From Pleurotus ostreatus/Saccharomyces cerevisiae fusant (lineage: Eukaryota; Opisthokonta): a DNA stretch of 14,303 bases. A program made the position numbers and the translations under genes. The stretch spans positions 1 through 14,303 of the forward strand of contig JAMQCK010000895.1 in assembly GCA_024196135.1 (NCBI GenBank), in the 5' to 3' direction. Below are positions 1 to 9,232 of the stretch, piece by piece. The notes below the pieces were generated by a model, which did not search any database, was not told the origin of the DNA, and saw only the letters and a list, made by a program, of their open reading frames with translations. The number at the start of each line of letters is the position of its first letter. Within the stretch, counting starts at the first letter, position 1.

Positions 1-1578
1 GCGACATGGCTTATATACTCTCTGCGCTGCCCGCGACATCGATGTGGAGCCTAATGTCACGCATGCGCACTGGGCGCGCCCGACGGACGTGATTGGCAAA
101 GGAAGGGGTCGGGCGGGCCTCGATCGGCCTGCGCCCGACATAGTCCGGCGACGCGCGTATGCGCGTTGGTGGATCCAGCCCGCCCGCGTGCGGTGCGTAC
201 CTTTCAGAGAGCTTTTCCCGACGGTCCGAGGGCGGTCGAGGAGCGCCCTCAGGCTGGACCGAGAGCTGTATCGACGGCGAGAGGTGCATTGCGCATTCTA
301 ATCCTGTCCACCGGCGAGGGGGGACGGGGTGACAGAGTGTAACGGCGGGAGGCTGAATGTCATTTCACGATACTGATCAGGGGTTACCGATTCTTCCCAA
401 AAGATAACAATGGGGGTGTCGCACACCAGCAGGGTCAGGCGAGGGCGATCAGCTGCAACGTTCGCGGGTCCAGAAAAGGGAACTTCGGCGGCACTCTGAG
501 TCTCGGCCAGTCTCGCCCTGGCATACACGTGACGCCACGAGCGCGGCAAGTCCCGGCAAGGTCCCACGGTTCAACTTCTCTCCTGGGTTCGCTCTCGCGC
601 TGGGTCGGGGCAGCGTCGCCCTCGCTCCAAAATCCACGCTGTCCACCAGCATCTGCAAGCGCGGGTGCTGTATTTTACCTCTCCTTCTGCCGTATTTCCC
701 CTCCTCTGCCGAGCTCGGGCAGCAACAGGAAGATCTGTAGCCCTCCTTGAGTCTTACTGACTCCAGTTCCAGGCGAATTATCAATCATCGTCAGATTCTG
801 TGCGTGCATCGTCGCATCTTTCATTCCTGCGCGCGCGTCTTCCACTGCTTTGAAGTAAAAGAGCACGCCCTTTCCGCACCGATGCTGTTCTCTACCATCG
901 TCGTGCGCAGACGACAGGCACCGATTATCGGCCTCGTCGCTGCGTCGGACGATGAGCCGCCGAGAACGAGCCTCGAGGCAGCGCCACCGACACAGTTTCT
1001 CCGATGAACTTGAAATCACTGGATGGCGCATGTTGCCTCAAATGCGGCCGCCATGGCGCGCAGGCATCCACTACCACATCGTCACCTTTTCAAAACGATT
1101 GTGTGGGCCATCTGAATCCAGCGCGCTCGAATCATCGTAGGCTGGAATTTGCGCTTCGCTCATCGGCATTTTATTTGCTACAAAAACCCTTCATAGGGCG
1201 CACGTTGGGCGTTGAGAAGCGCACGAAGGGACTGTCGTTTACGAAGTCAAGTCGCGTCGATGAAGCCTCTCCCTGATCTAAGGCGAGGCGCGAGGCGTGA
1301 AGCTCGAAGGATCTCGCGGACACTTACCAGATAGTTTCAGCGAGTTCGAATTCTTCGCGCTGATCGATAGTCACAGAGAACGGGCACCTTGCAATCGCTC
1401 AGCCATTGCAGGGGGTCAGCTCTAGAGGAATCGGAGCGCGCGCGCACCGTGAAGGCGTATAGAATGTAGGCTTCGCGGGCGCTTTAGCCTACTTCCTACC
1501 TTGTCGGCTGACCTTCTTTCTGACCGTCCCTCAGTCTCGACCACGACCGTTCAATTCAACTCACCTCAGGCGCTATTC

Positions 1579-2346
1579 ATGAGCTTACCGCGAAGCCATA
1601 CCCTGAAGCCCAGGGACATAACCATCGGGCCCAGACGTAACCTTCATTCTCTTCCTTGCATCGATCTGCCTGCCAAGGTGCTTCATGGCGGGCGCCTAGG
1701 GTGCATCATGGCGAGCGCGAGCTGGGATGAGAACGTCAGCCGGCACCTCGCCTTACGTCGAGGGGGTATAAAAGGACGACACGGGGGTATAAAAGGAAGA
1801 CACGCGACGGGTGCTTCACCTGAAAGACGTCCTCCACATGATCCTTCCCTGCGCGTGCGTAGCGGAAGCCTGCCGCGGACTCGGAGGAGGCAAGTCGCCA
1901 CCTTATCGCCTGTATCGTCAACTATCGCTCGTAGAGTCAACTATCGCTTGTGTCGTCAACAGAGTCCGAGCGATCCTGCGGTCGATGACATAGCAGCGTC
2001 CTCGTCGGATGGCTTGAGAAGCTCAGATATAGAAGATTCTCGACACGAAGCTAGACCGGAGCCCTCCCATGCCAAAAGCGACCAACGCGGCTTCGCATCG
2101 CGTCGGAGGCTTGGTCACCAGGCTAACACGAAGCACACCTATGATCATCGCGACCATAGAGAACTTCATGAAGACATTCCCGCTCATCCTCCACAAGCGA
2201 GAGGCGGTGCAAGCAGAGTCTTAGCGCCGGTGGTGCTCAATGAAAAGTCGGCCTTGGTGGCGGAGGGAGCCAAGGCGAAGTTCGACTTTCGCACATTGAT
2301 GCGGCGCCCCGCGCCGGCAAACTCCGGCGCACGTGCGACGAGGTAA
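1579..2346 (+). CDS. Unrecognised 255-codon open frame, doubtful gene
   Basis: An ATG at 1579 opens 255 codons without a stop, and the frame is open further upstream to at least 1501. I do not recognise the product. It is rich in Arg, Ser, His and Ala, has no obvious domain, signal peptide or membrane segment, and contains an in-frame heptad duplication (GGIKGRH twice) encoded by the 21-bp TATA repeat. From base composition I estimate roughly one stop per 28 codons by chance, so a run this long is uncommon but not impossible among all frames of a 14-kb window. No splice sites or codon pattern were seen to support it. The TATA elements inside it argue equally for a promoter. Treat it as a candidate only. 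Confidence 0.15.
   Translation: MSLPRSHTLKPRDITIGPRRNLHSLPCIDLPAKVLHGGRLGCIMASASWDENVSRHLALRRGGIKGRHGGIKGRHATGASPERRPPHDPSLRVRSGSLPRTRRRQVATLSPVSSTIARRVNYRLCRQQSPSDPAVDDIAASSSDGLRSSDIEDSRHEARPEPSHAKSDQRGFASRRRLGHQANTKHTYDHRDHRELHEDIPAHPPQARGGASRVLAPVVLNEKSALVAEGAKAKFDFRTLMRRPAPANSGARATR
1762..1803 (+). promoter_or_regulatory. Tandem TATA-box repeat (two 21-bp units)
   Basis: Two head-to-tail 21-bp units (1762-1782 and 1783-1803) differ at one base. Each holds GGGGGTATAAAAGG, a perfect TATA box. The TATAAAA cores start at 1767 and 1788, two helical turns apart. The first ATG downstream is at 1838, a plausible distance for a core promoter and short leader, and opens a 51-codon frame ending at 1993. 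Promoter function is inferred from motif and spacing only. The unit length is also a multiple of three, so it would fit as an in-frame protein repeat. Confidence 0.4.
1917..1960 (+). repeat. 19-bp direct repeat, about 2.3 copies
   Basis: GTCAACTATCGCTCGT at 1917-1932 recurs as GTCAACTATCGCTTGT at 1936-1951, and a third GTCAAC lies at 1955-1960. The three starts are each 19 bp apart. The repeat sits about 110-150 bp after the tandem TATA boxes. It may be replication slippage or clustered protein-binding sites; nothing here decides between them. Confidence 0.5.
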
Positions 2347-2483
2347 TTACGATGCAGCACTGGAACGAGCGGACCGCCTCCGCTGCGACCGCGTTTTACT
2401 ACCAACTTTCATCGTCTCGCACCACTCATTAGCCCCTCCGAACCTCCACTACACGTCCGCGACGATCCCAAGGAACATCTGGC

Positions 2484-4584
2484 ATGAGCGCGAAGGATAG
2501 CGAGCCCGCAGTCGACCCGGGCGCGGTGCACGACGAGGAGGCACCGGGCCCCGCGATTTCGGTCCCCGAATCCAACGATACGGGCGAGGGCGGGAAGCTG
2601 AAGATGATCATGCAGCTGGTGAAGAAGTGCTTCGGCGTGAAGGACATCGCGGCTATGTGCGTCAGCCACAGGACGTATGCGCTACCCCGGACTGAACTGA
2701 CCGACGTGTCATCCCAGGCGGCTGTCGCTCCCGGCCTCTCTGCTCGAGCCCATACCGAATCTTGAGTACTGGCACTATCTGGATAGACCGGATGTGTTTG
2801 CATCGTGCGTTGTGTGTTGTGGGATCCGCGCCCGGTGCTGAACATTGCATAGCATCAATGATTCGGAGGATCCGTTCGAGCGCATGCTGGCCGTCGTCAA
2901 GTTCACGTTTACGAAGGACCTGAAGTTTGTGGTGCGTAGTGGCTATCTGCATGCTATCCGCGTCCTCACAGCCCCTCAGCACGGCAAGATCTGCAAGCCA
3001 TACAACTCCGTGCTCGGCGAGCACTTCCGCGCACATTGGGATGTTGTCCCCGCTTCGAACGACTTCGTCACCTCCTCCACCCGTGCGGCCGACCAGGCGT
3101 CCCTCGCGCCCGAGACCGCCAGCATTCGCTCCGGCAAGAGCTCCAAGAGCACCCGAAGCGGGCTTAGTCTGCTCTCTAAACCGGGCAAGAGCCCCTCCAC
3201 GGCCCCTACCTCGGTGGAGGCCCAGATGTCGGACCTCAGCTTGGAGGAACAGCGTACACGTATCGTCTTCCTGACGGAGCAGGTATGCGCGTGTGATGTG
3301 GCTCGGGTTCGCGCGATCTAACGGAATGCCGCGTAGGTCAGCCACCACCCGCCGGTATCGTCGTATTATGCTGCGTGCCCGGATAGACATATAGAGATGT
3401 ATGGGACGGACCAGATATCTGCGAAGGTACGTGTGCTCGTCTCCTTCTGCCTGCGGACAATTCTCTGGAGGCGGTAGCGCAGTCCGTAGCGCAGTGCCGA
3501 CCGCCCGCAGTTGCTGTGGCAGGCTAAGTGTACCAAGCCATTTGCCACACGTAATCGTCATCAAGCGTTCGAACCCATGCTCACCGTCTATAGGTCTCTG
3601 GCACTACCGTCCGCGTCCTTCCCGGGCAACACAACAAGGGCATCTACATCAAGCTCACCGGCGGGCCCGGTGCCGGCGAGGAGTACCGCATCACGCACCC
3701 GTCAGCTTCGGTCAATGGCGTTCTCCGCGGCAACTTCTACGCGACCATGACTGAGTCGACCATCATCACCTGCGACGGAGCCAAGCCTGGCCTGCCCAAG
3801 TTTCGCACCATCATCGAGTACAAGGAAGAGTCATGGCTCGGTAAAGCACACTTCCTCGTTGAGGGTGTCATCCACACCGTACACGATGGCGACGAGCCAT
3901 GGACGAAGGTCAAGGCGGTCCCGCATAACCGTGTCGTCGCTATCTTCGACGGGTCATGGCGCGGCAAGATTCGCTGGCGACGTGTCGGCGCAGGCTCTTT
4001 CACCGTCCCCGCCTCCGCAAGTGCATCGCGCACGAGCTTGGCGCCGAGCGTCACAGCGGGTGGCAAGTCTGCGATGTCGTCTGTCGCAGACTTTTCGAAG
4101 AGCGACAACAGCGAGTACGAGGACCTCATCGACCTCGCGGCGTTGCAACCACTGCCGAAGTCGGTCAGGTCCCTGGAAGAGATGGACGAGTACGAAAGTC
4201 GCAAGCTGTGGGGAAAGGTGACGGAGCACTTGACGAACAAGGAGTACTCGGAAGCGACGCGGGAGAAGATTGAGATTGAGCAGCGACAGAGGGATCTGGC
4301 GAGCGAGCGAAAGAAGAAGGGCGAGGAGTAAGTTGTCTTCTATTTTGGCTGCGTGGCGATGCTCATGGTATGCTAGGTTTGTTCCGAAGTACTTCGACAA
4401 GGACATCAGCACAGGATACGCAACGCTCACTGACGCCGGGAAGAAGGTGGTCGAGGAGATCATGAAGGATGCACCGGGGAAGGACGCTAAGCCGTCGGAA
4501 CCGGCCAAGGAGGACGACATGGAGGCGAGGGACCCCGCGCCGGAAGACACGCCGGAAGCAGCGAAGGCTCCCCTCCCAACATAG
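2484..4584 (+). CDS. Oxysterol-binding protein (OSBP/Osh family lipid-transfer protein)
   Basis: Seven exons: 2484-2656, 2718-2804, 2853-2931, 2980-3282, 3337-3426, 3594-4327, 4377-4584, giving 557 residues. Phases match at every junction. The family signature EQVSHHPP (residues 213-220) spans the junction of exons 4 and 5. KPYNSVLGE (119-127) carries the lysine that, with the two signature histidines, contacts phosphoinositide headgroups in Osh proteins. The N-terminal lid region reads LSLPASLLEP. No PH domain or ankyrin repeats are seen, so this is the short ORD-only type. Such proteins exchange PI4P for a sterol or phosphatidylserine between membranes; the second ligand cannot be told here. 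About 70 Ser/Lys-rich residues (about 136-205) inserted before the signature, plus an acidic Pro/Ala tail after residue 510, explain the length beyond the roughly 430 residues of yeast Osh4. The ATG at 2484 has a purine at -3. Confidence 0.93.
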
Positions 4585-5127
4585 TTCCCTCCTTTCGTCC
4601 CTTCCCGTCCTCCCTCCCGCTCCCCCATCGCGGCGCCCTCTCCCGCCGCCCCCATCTCATCTCTCGCGCTCATCAGTGCTCCCTGTATATCACCACCACA
4701 AGCCTAGCCCGCTATTAGAAGCGCTCATGACCACGAAACGACAATATCCCCATCACCTATGTACACAACAACTTTGCTTTGGATTACTTACGCGTTGGAT
4801 AATCAGTCGGACTGTATATAGTAGTTGCTGGCTAGCTCCGTAGCATGCTGGAGCTAAACTCGGATGACAAGACGTTCTCTTTCTGCCACCGGCTACGTGC
4901 GACTGGTTTGTAGGCTTGCGCCTTTCCCTATCCTGAAGGTGTGTCACTGTAACGCTGGCCGTACATCATCGACCTCGTGTAGATGTGACGACGACCGCTG
5001 CTTGTCCGCTCGTATCTTCCTTGGTGAGCACCCCTCCGAGTCCCGTCGCGCTGCCGTGCTCATCACAGCTTGACGACCAGCTTGCTGACCTTGACTCTAG
5101 GTTGTCATCGACCAACGCGGCCTCCCA
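4585..5127. other. Spacer with pyrimidine-rich tract after the OSBP gene
   Basis: About 540 bases without a convincing gene. The first 85 bases or so (about 4585-4670) are almost entirely C and T on the plus strand and probably lie in the 3' untranslated region of the lipid-transfer gene. Near the end, a donor-like GTGAGC at 5024 and a branch-like CTGAC followed by CTAG at 5097-5100 could bound a 77-nt intron. If real it would most simply be an intron in the 5' leader of the F-box gene at 5128, because no upstream ATG joins the F-box frame across it. Confidence 0.5.
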
Positions 5128-6485
5128 ATGCGGCTTCCTCAGGAACCCGTAGATGCTATCGTTGCACAAATTCCCCACAGAGGCAAGCTCAGGACCATTC
5201 TGCGCCTTTTCCGCGCCTCTCCCAGTGTTTTCTCGTCTCAAATCTGTCTCGACCTACACCACGAACTCGTCTATCTTTCCTCAGAGAAATCATATCAGCG
5301 GCTCGTTAAGATCTCGAGACTCTCGCCCTTCGTCCTTGCCAATATATGGCATCTCAGGATCGGATTCTGCCCGCCCAGAGGTCACCTGTCAGAAGAATAC
5401 TCGCTGCCGACGATTGTCTGTGCCTGTACAGGTCTTCGGTCGCTTCACCTCGACCCTGTCGACTGGTCAACGCAACCCCCGGACTGCTACAATAGACGCG
5501 CAGTGTATATGGCCATGCAGCTTCCAACTCTCGAGATGCTGCGCCTAGAACGCATCCAGTTTCCGCGAGAAGCGATGACAGAGCTCGCAGCCCTGCACAT
5601 GCCACCTCGTTTGCAGACGATTCGTGTTTGCCAGATTGAGCTTCTGGACGAGGAACACATTCCTGCACAGCCTTCCGCAACGCAGAGTGGATGGCCGTCT
5701 GAAATGACAACGCTCGTATGCGACCTTGAGAGCCTTCCGTTTGTGCGCCTGCTGTATCGCGAACGGCCATACCCATTCGGGAATCTGCGCGAGCTTGAAG
5801 TCAACCTAGGCAGATGCCAGGCGTCGGGGACTCAGGTTCAGGAGCTACTTAGCGCTAACCCGCACATGGAGCGACTGACACTTCGATGTGGTGCGTCTCT
5901 CCAGCCGCGCTGTACCAATTTTCTGAACCACATGTAGGATATTTCCCGCTTCCCTCATACAACTTATCCAACAACGTTGAACTGCGCAGCATATCTATTC
6001 GCTCCAACGTGCTGTCTGCAACTTGGTGCCCCACGGGCGTAGCCGAACTCCTGGAAACCATTCCTGACGCGGGGATAAATCGTCTGGCGCACTTCAAGCT
6101 CAGCAGCATCATAGACGGCGCCAGAAGCAGAGAGGCGGACGACGCCTGGCGCGCGATGGACGCCGCATTGTGCCGGCTCCACATGCTTCGAGCAGTCGAA
6201 GTTCATCTCAACATAGTCCGGACAGGGCATGTAGATGTGGTTGGACTGTCTTCCTCAGGAACTCGTAGACGCCATCGTCGCACACATCGATCGCCCAGAC
6301 GAGCTCCAGGGCCTTCTTCACGCGTCTCTCACTGTTTTCTCGCCCCAGATCTGTCTCAACCTGCATCGCGATCCCGTCCAGCTCAACTCAGAGAGGTCTT
6401 GCCGTCGGCTGCTGTCCATTTCCGAACTCTCTTCTTTCGTCTTCCCCAACATATGGTATCTCGAGATCGACCTTCGCGCGAATAG
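5128..6485 (+). CDS. F-box/LRR-like protein, upstream tandem copy with abnormal 3' end
   Basis: Exon 1 runs 5128-5890, then a 47-nt phase-1 intron (5891-5937, donor GTGCGT, acceptor TAG), then an exon from 5938. The N-terminus LPQEPVDAIVAQI is an F-box, the segment that binds Skp1 in SCF ubiquitin ligases. Leucine-rich segments follow (LRSLHLDPVDW, LEMLRLERIQFP, LRELEVNL), which would form the substrate-binding side. The motif LLYRERPYPFGNLREL (about 208-223) is nearly identical in the next gene, and the intron has the same position and phase. Similarity to the sister stops near 6218 (VEVHLNI). After that the frame runs into the start of the next gene in a different reading frame and stops at 6483-6485, so the last roughly 90 residues are probably not native. 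Either this copy is 3'-truncated, or it is spliced into the next gene. Substrate unknown. Confidence 0.7.
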
Positions 6486-7426
6486 AGATCCCATTCTGGA
6501 AAAGGATACGCTGTCAACGGTACTCAGTGCATGCACGGGCCTTCGGTCGCTCCACCTCAGCTTTGTTGATTGGGCAAAAATTTCCGACGACCTCAACGAT
6601 GCGCTGCACAAAGTCATGCAGCTTTCGACTCTTGAGGCATTGCACCTGGAGTGGATCGTCGTCACTTCGCAAGCGATGGCGGGACTCGCTGCGTTGCGCA
6701 TGCCACCTCGTCTGAAGACGATGCATGTCCGCCGAGTTACACTGATAGGCGAACTTTCCGACACGCAGCCTTCGACGACGGCCACAAAGGGCAGACGCGC
6801 TCCGGTGCTCACAACGCTCGTGTGCGATCATGGGAGCCTTCCCTTCGCACGCATGCTGTATCGCGAGCGGCCGTACCCTTTCGGGGACCTGCGTGAACTG
6901 ACGCTCACTTCGGATGATCTTGGATCGGTGGACAAGGCCCAGCAGCTCCTTAGCGCGAATCCACACGTAGAACAGCTCACACTTCAGTACAGTGCGTTCT
7001 CCGGTCTGCTTTGGCGAGCTTTGTACTGATCCTACGCTTACCCATCCAGACCTTCCTCGGCTGCCAGGTTACACTTTATCCAACATCATTGCATTGCGCA
7101 GCCTGTCTATCTGGTCCATTTGGCCGGCCGCACCCGGATATCCGTCGGGCGTCGTCGCGCTCGTACAAACTTTACTTGATTCGTGCACGCATACTCTCCA
7201 ACATCTGACGGTCAGGTCGAACGGCGGCGACGCCGCAAGGAGAGAGGCAGAGGACGTCTGGCGGGCGATGGACGCTGCTTTGTGCCGATTCGAGACACTC
7301 AAGACGGTTCATGTATATCTTGCTGTTGGGGAGATGGAGGACCAGAGGGCGTGGCGCCCGTCAACAATGCGGGAACTTATGAGCAAGACGGACGCAAGGG
7401 GCGTACTCAGGATTACCGAAGAGTAG
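6235..7426 (+). CDS. F-box/LRR-like protein, downstream tandem copy
   Basis: Exons 6235-6991 and 7050-7426 give 377 residues. The 58-nt phase-1 intron has donor GTGCGT, a CTGAT branch-like site and acceptor CAG. The F-box is at residues 6-18 (LPQELVDAIVAHI), followed by leucine-rich segments such as LRSLHLSFVDW, LEALHLEWIVV and LRELTLTSDD. MLYRERPYPFGDLREL lies near residues 207-222. The C-terminal part (GYTLSNIIALRSLSIW, then VWRAMDAALCRFETLKTV) matches the upstream copy but continues about 25 residues further to a proper stop. The ATG at 6235 directly follows an in-frame TAG and lies where the upstream copy's similarity ends, so this gene has no spacer of its own for a promoter. By family it should recruit a substrate to an SCF ubiquitin ligase; the target is unknown. 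The sequences differ enough to suggest an old duplication. Confidence 0.82.
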
Positions 7427-7622
7427 AGTCAATGTGGGTTCCTACTCTCGTCTGCGGATCGCAGTCAAGGCCTTTGCATGGAGATGTTAGCATATGATTG
7501 TGGTCGTAGCAAGTCATGTAGTTGAATAGCTAAATAAGTCAAGGAAGATCCAGATAGATACAGTAGGCGAGACGGCTATGGCCAGCTGCGCGGGTGACGC
7601 TAGCGTAGCGCAAGGGTATCAT

Positions 7623-8663
7623 TTAGCAGCTAGGCGCCGAAAGTGAACGCACGACGAGCCGGAAGGTCTTGTCGTCGTCGAAGTTCAGATTTGAGCCCCC
7701 CGCGGTCTGGGTATAACCCTTGTTCTCGTACTCCTTGGGCAAGGACGCCTTCTCCTGGTCAACGCGGGCATTGCCCTGCATGAGGATGACCTCTATCCGG
7801 CGGGGGTTGAAGTAATGCTGAAGGGCGCGTGAGCGAGGCCGAGGAGGGATGCGGGACGGGACATACGTGATTCCAGAGATGGATGAGCTTGCAGACGGGG
7901 TGAACTTTGCGCGACTTCATCAAGGTCGTGATGCCTTCGCGGACGATGATGTCTGCGGCGGATGTGAGCCGCAACGCGGAAAAGGAGGTAAAAAAAGCGA
8001 CGTACTGACGACAGGGATGAGCGAGATGATGGGGATGCGCGCTCGCGACTTCTGCTCGTCTGAGATTACGGCTTTCTGCTGGATGGCTTGGAGGAATCTT
8101 GGCGAGGGATACTATCAGCACTTGACGTCATTGTAAGCACCGAGCACGACTCACGCCTTCCAATCCTCCTCGAGTACGCCGTGCGACAGGAAGGGATGGG
8201 GGTATGCTGTGGAAGGCGGCACCGCGATTGGGAAGGCCTTGTGAATGTGCTCCCCATCCCCGTTCGCGATCAGGAATGTCGGATTGAAGTCAGGGTAGGT
8301 GAGGTTGGGCGGCGCTTGACGAGAAAAGCAGGCAGGGGTGTTATATTGTGAGCTGCTCGTGCTTGATGCGGACGCTCTCGACGAGCTCGGGTGCGACTGG
8401 TGGGAGGGGGGCCGCACAGGTTGGGGCTGCCTCGATGGCTGAGGAGGCTGGGGCTGGGAGAGCGTCTGATTCGTGTGGTCCTCGTACGCGGGGGGCATCG
8501 CGTCGTGCTGGGTGCTCGGAGTGGGGAGCTGAGGGTTATCCCATGATGTCGCAGGCTCAGGCATGCTCGTGGGCACGTTGTAAGAGGGAGAGGGCGTCGC
8601 GTCGGGCCCAATCTTGTTAGGGTCCACGCCGTATTCGACCAGAGGGTGCTTCGTGTCAGACAT
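7623..8663 (-). CDS. Unrecognised fungal protein with PPxY motif
   Basis: Four exons on the minus strand: 8663-8155, 8097-8006, 7952-7867, 7817-7623, giving 293 residues. Introns are 57, 53 and 49 nt with donors GTGAGT, GTACGT and GTATGT; phases match throughout. I do not recognise the family. Residues 1 to about 120 are Pro/Gln/Ser-rich and look disordered, with PPAY at 57-60, a PPxY motif of the kind bound by WW domains of Nedd4/Rsp5 ubiquitin ligases. The C-terminal half looks folded: NLTYPDFNPTFLI, HPFLSHGVLEEDW, a hydrophobic run (IPIISLIPVV), MKSRKVHPVCKLIHLWNHHY and FNPRRIEVILMQG. There is no clear signal peptide. I chose the ATG at 8663 (MSDTKHPL); an in-frame ATG at 8678 would add five residues. 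The gene is divergent from the epoxide hydrolase. Confidence 0.8.
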
Positions 8664-9232
8664 GGTGGTCATGAGCATGGTAGGGAATGGAATGAGGGAG
8701 TGGCGGAAACTGCGATGGGGCGGACTATGTCGACGTTGAGGACAAGCAAGACGGTATCCAGACGGGATCTGCGCGAAATATAGGCCATGAGACTGTACTC
8801 CCCTGTTTCATGGCGCGGAAGCCAGCCCTCGCGAGCTGGAGATTGTTGAAATGAATAAGCGCCCATCGCCACGTGTGCCGGAGCGCACCCACGGGATCAC
8901 AGCGGTGATCGTCTGGACTCTGCACCCATCTTCGCCTACAATTTCGACTTCTAGATCTAGGGAGCTTTGAGCGATCCTACCCGACGCCAGTCGCGTCGAG
9001 CTCGCTTCTGACTGAACCAGGTCAGTAAACTGGTCTTTTTATACCTCTACCAGCATCGTAATCGTCCGTGAGGACCAGATGTCAATGGCTGCCAGAGGAC
9101 GCCAGGTCCTCCTGAAAAATGTCCGATCGAGGGAAGACCAGAAAGATGTAGTAGCATAGTACATGAGCGGAAAGGACAAGAAGTGCTTGTGAGTTGCGGC
9201 TATTCACAAGGACTGCCATATACGGACTGACA

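Larger units (their letters stand above)
1..2483. other. Gene-poor region upstream of the oxysterol-binding-protein gene
   Basis: No protein family is recognisable in any frame over these 2.5 kb. The open frames are mostly short, arginine-, serine- and proline-rich, and several begin at TTG rather than ATG, which suits chance frames in GC-rich DNA. What does stand out lies at 1579-2346: one long plus-strand open frame, a duplicated TATA box (1762-1803) and a 19-bp repeat (1917-1960). The last 100 bases before 2484 are C-rich and T/C-rich, as is common near fungal transcription starts, so the promoter of the downstream gene probably lies within about 2200-2483. No tRNA or transposon end was seen. 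Confidence 0.6.

Noticed and set aside
2662..3564. 300-codon minus-strand open frame
   Set aside because: It lies opposite the OSBP exons and introns and has no recognisable domain; it is an antisense shadow of real coding sequence.
3470..3590. Possible intron-borne tRNA in OSBP intron 5 (D-arm-like GCGC pairs plus GTTCGAACC)
   Set aside because: The T-stem flanking TTCGAAC does not pair and the acceptor stem is not complementary; kept only as an oddity of the long intron.
3954..4673. 239-codon minus-strand open frame, Gly/Ala/Leu/Arg-rich
   Set aside because: It is antisense to OSBP exons 6 and 7 and the pyrimidine tract; composition is explained by the opposite strand.
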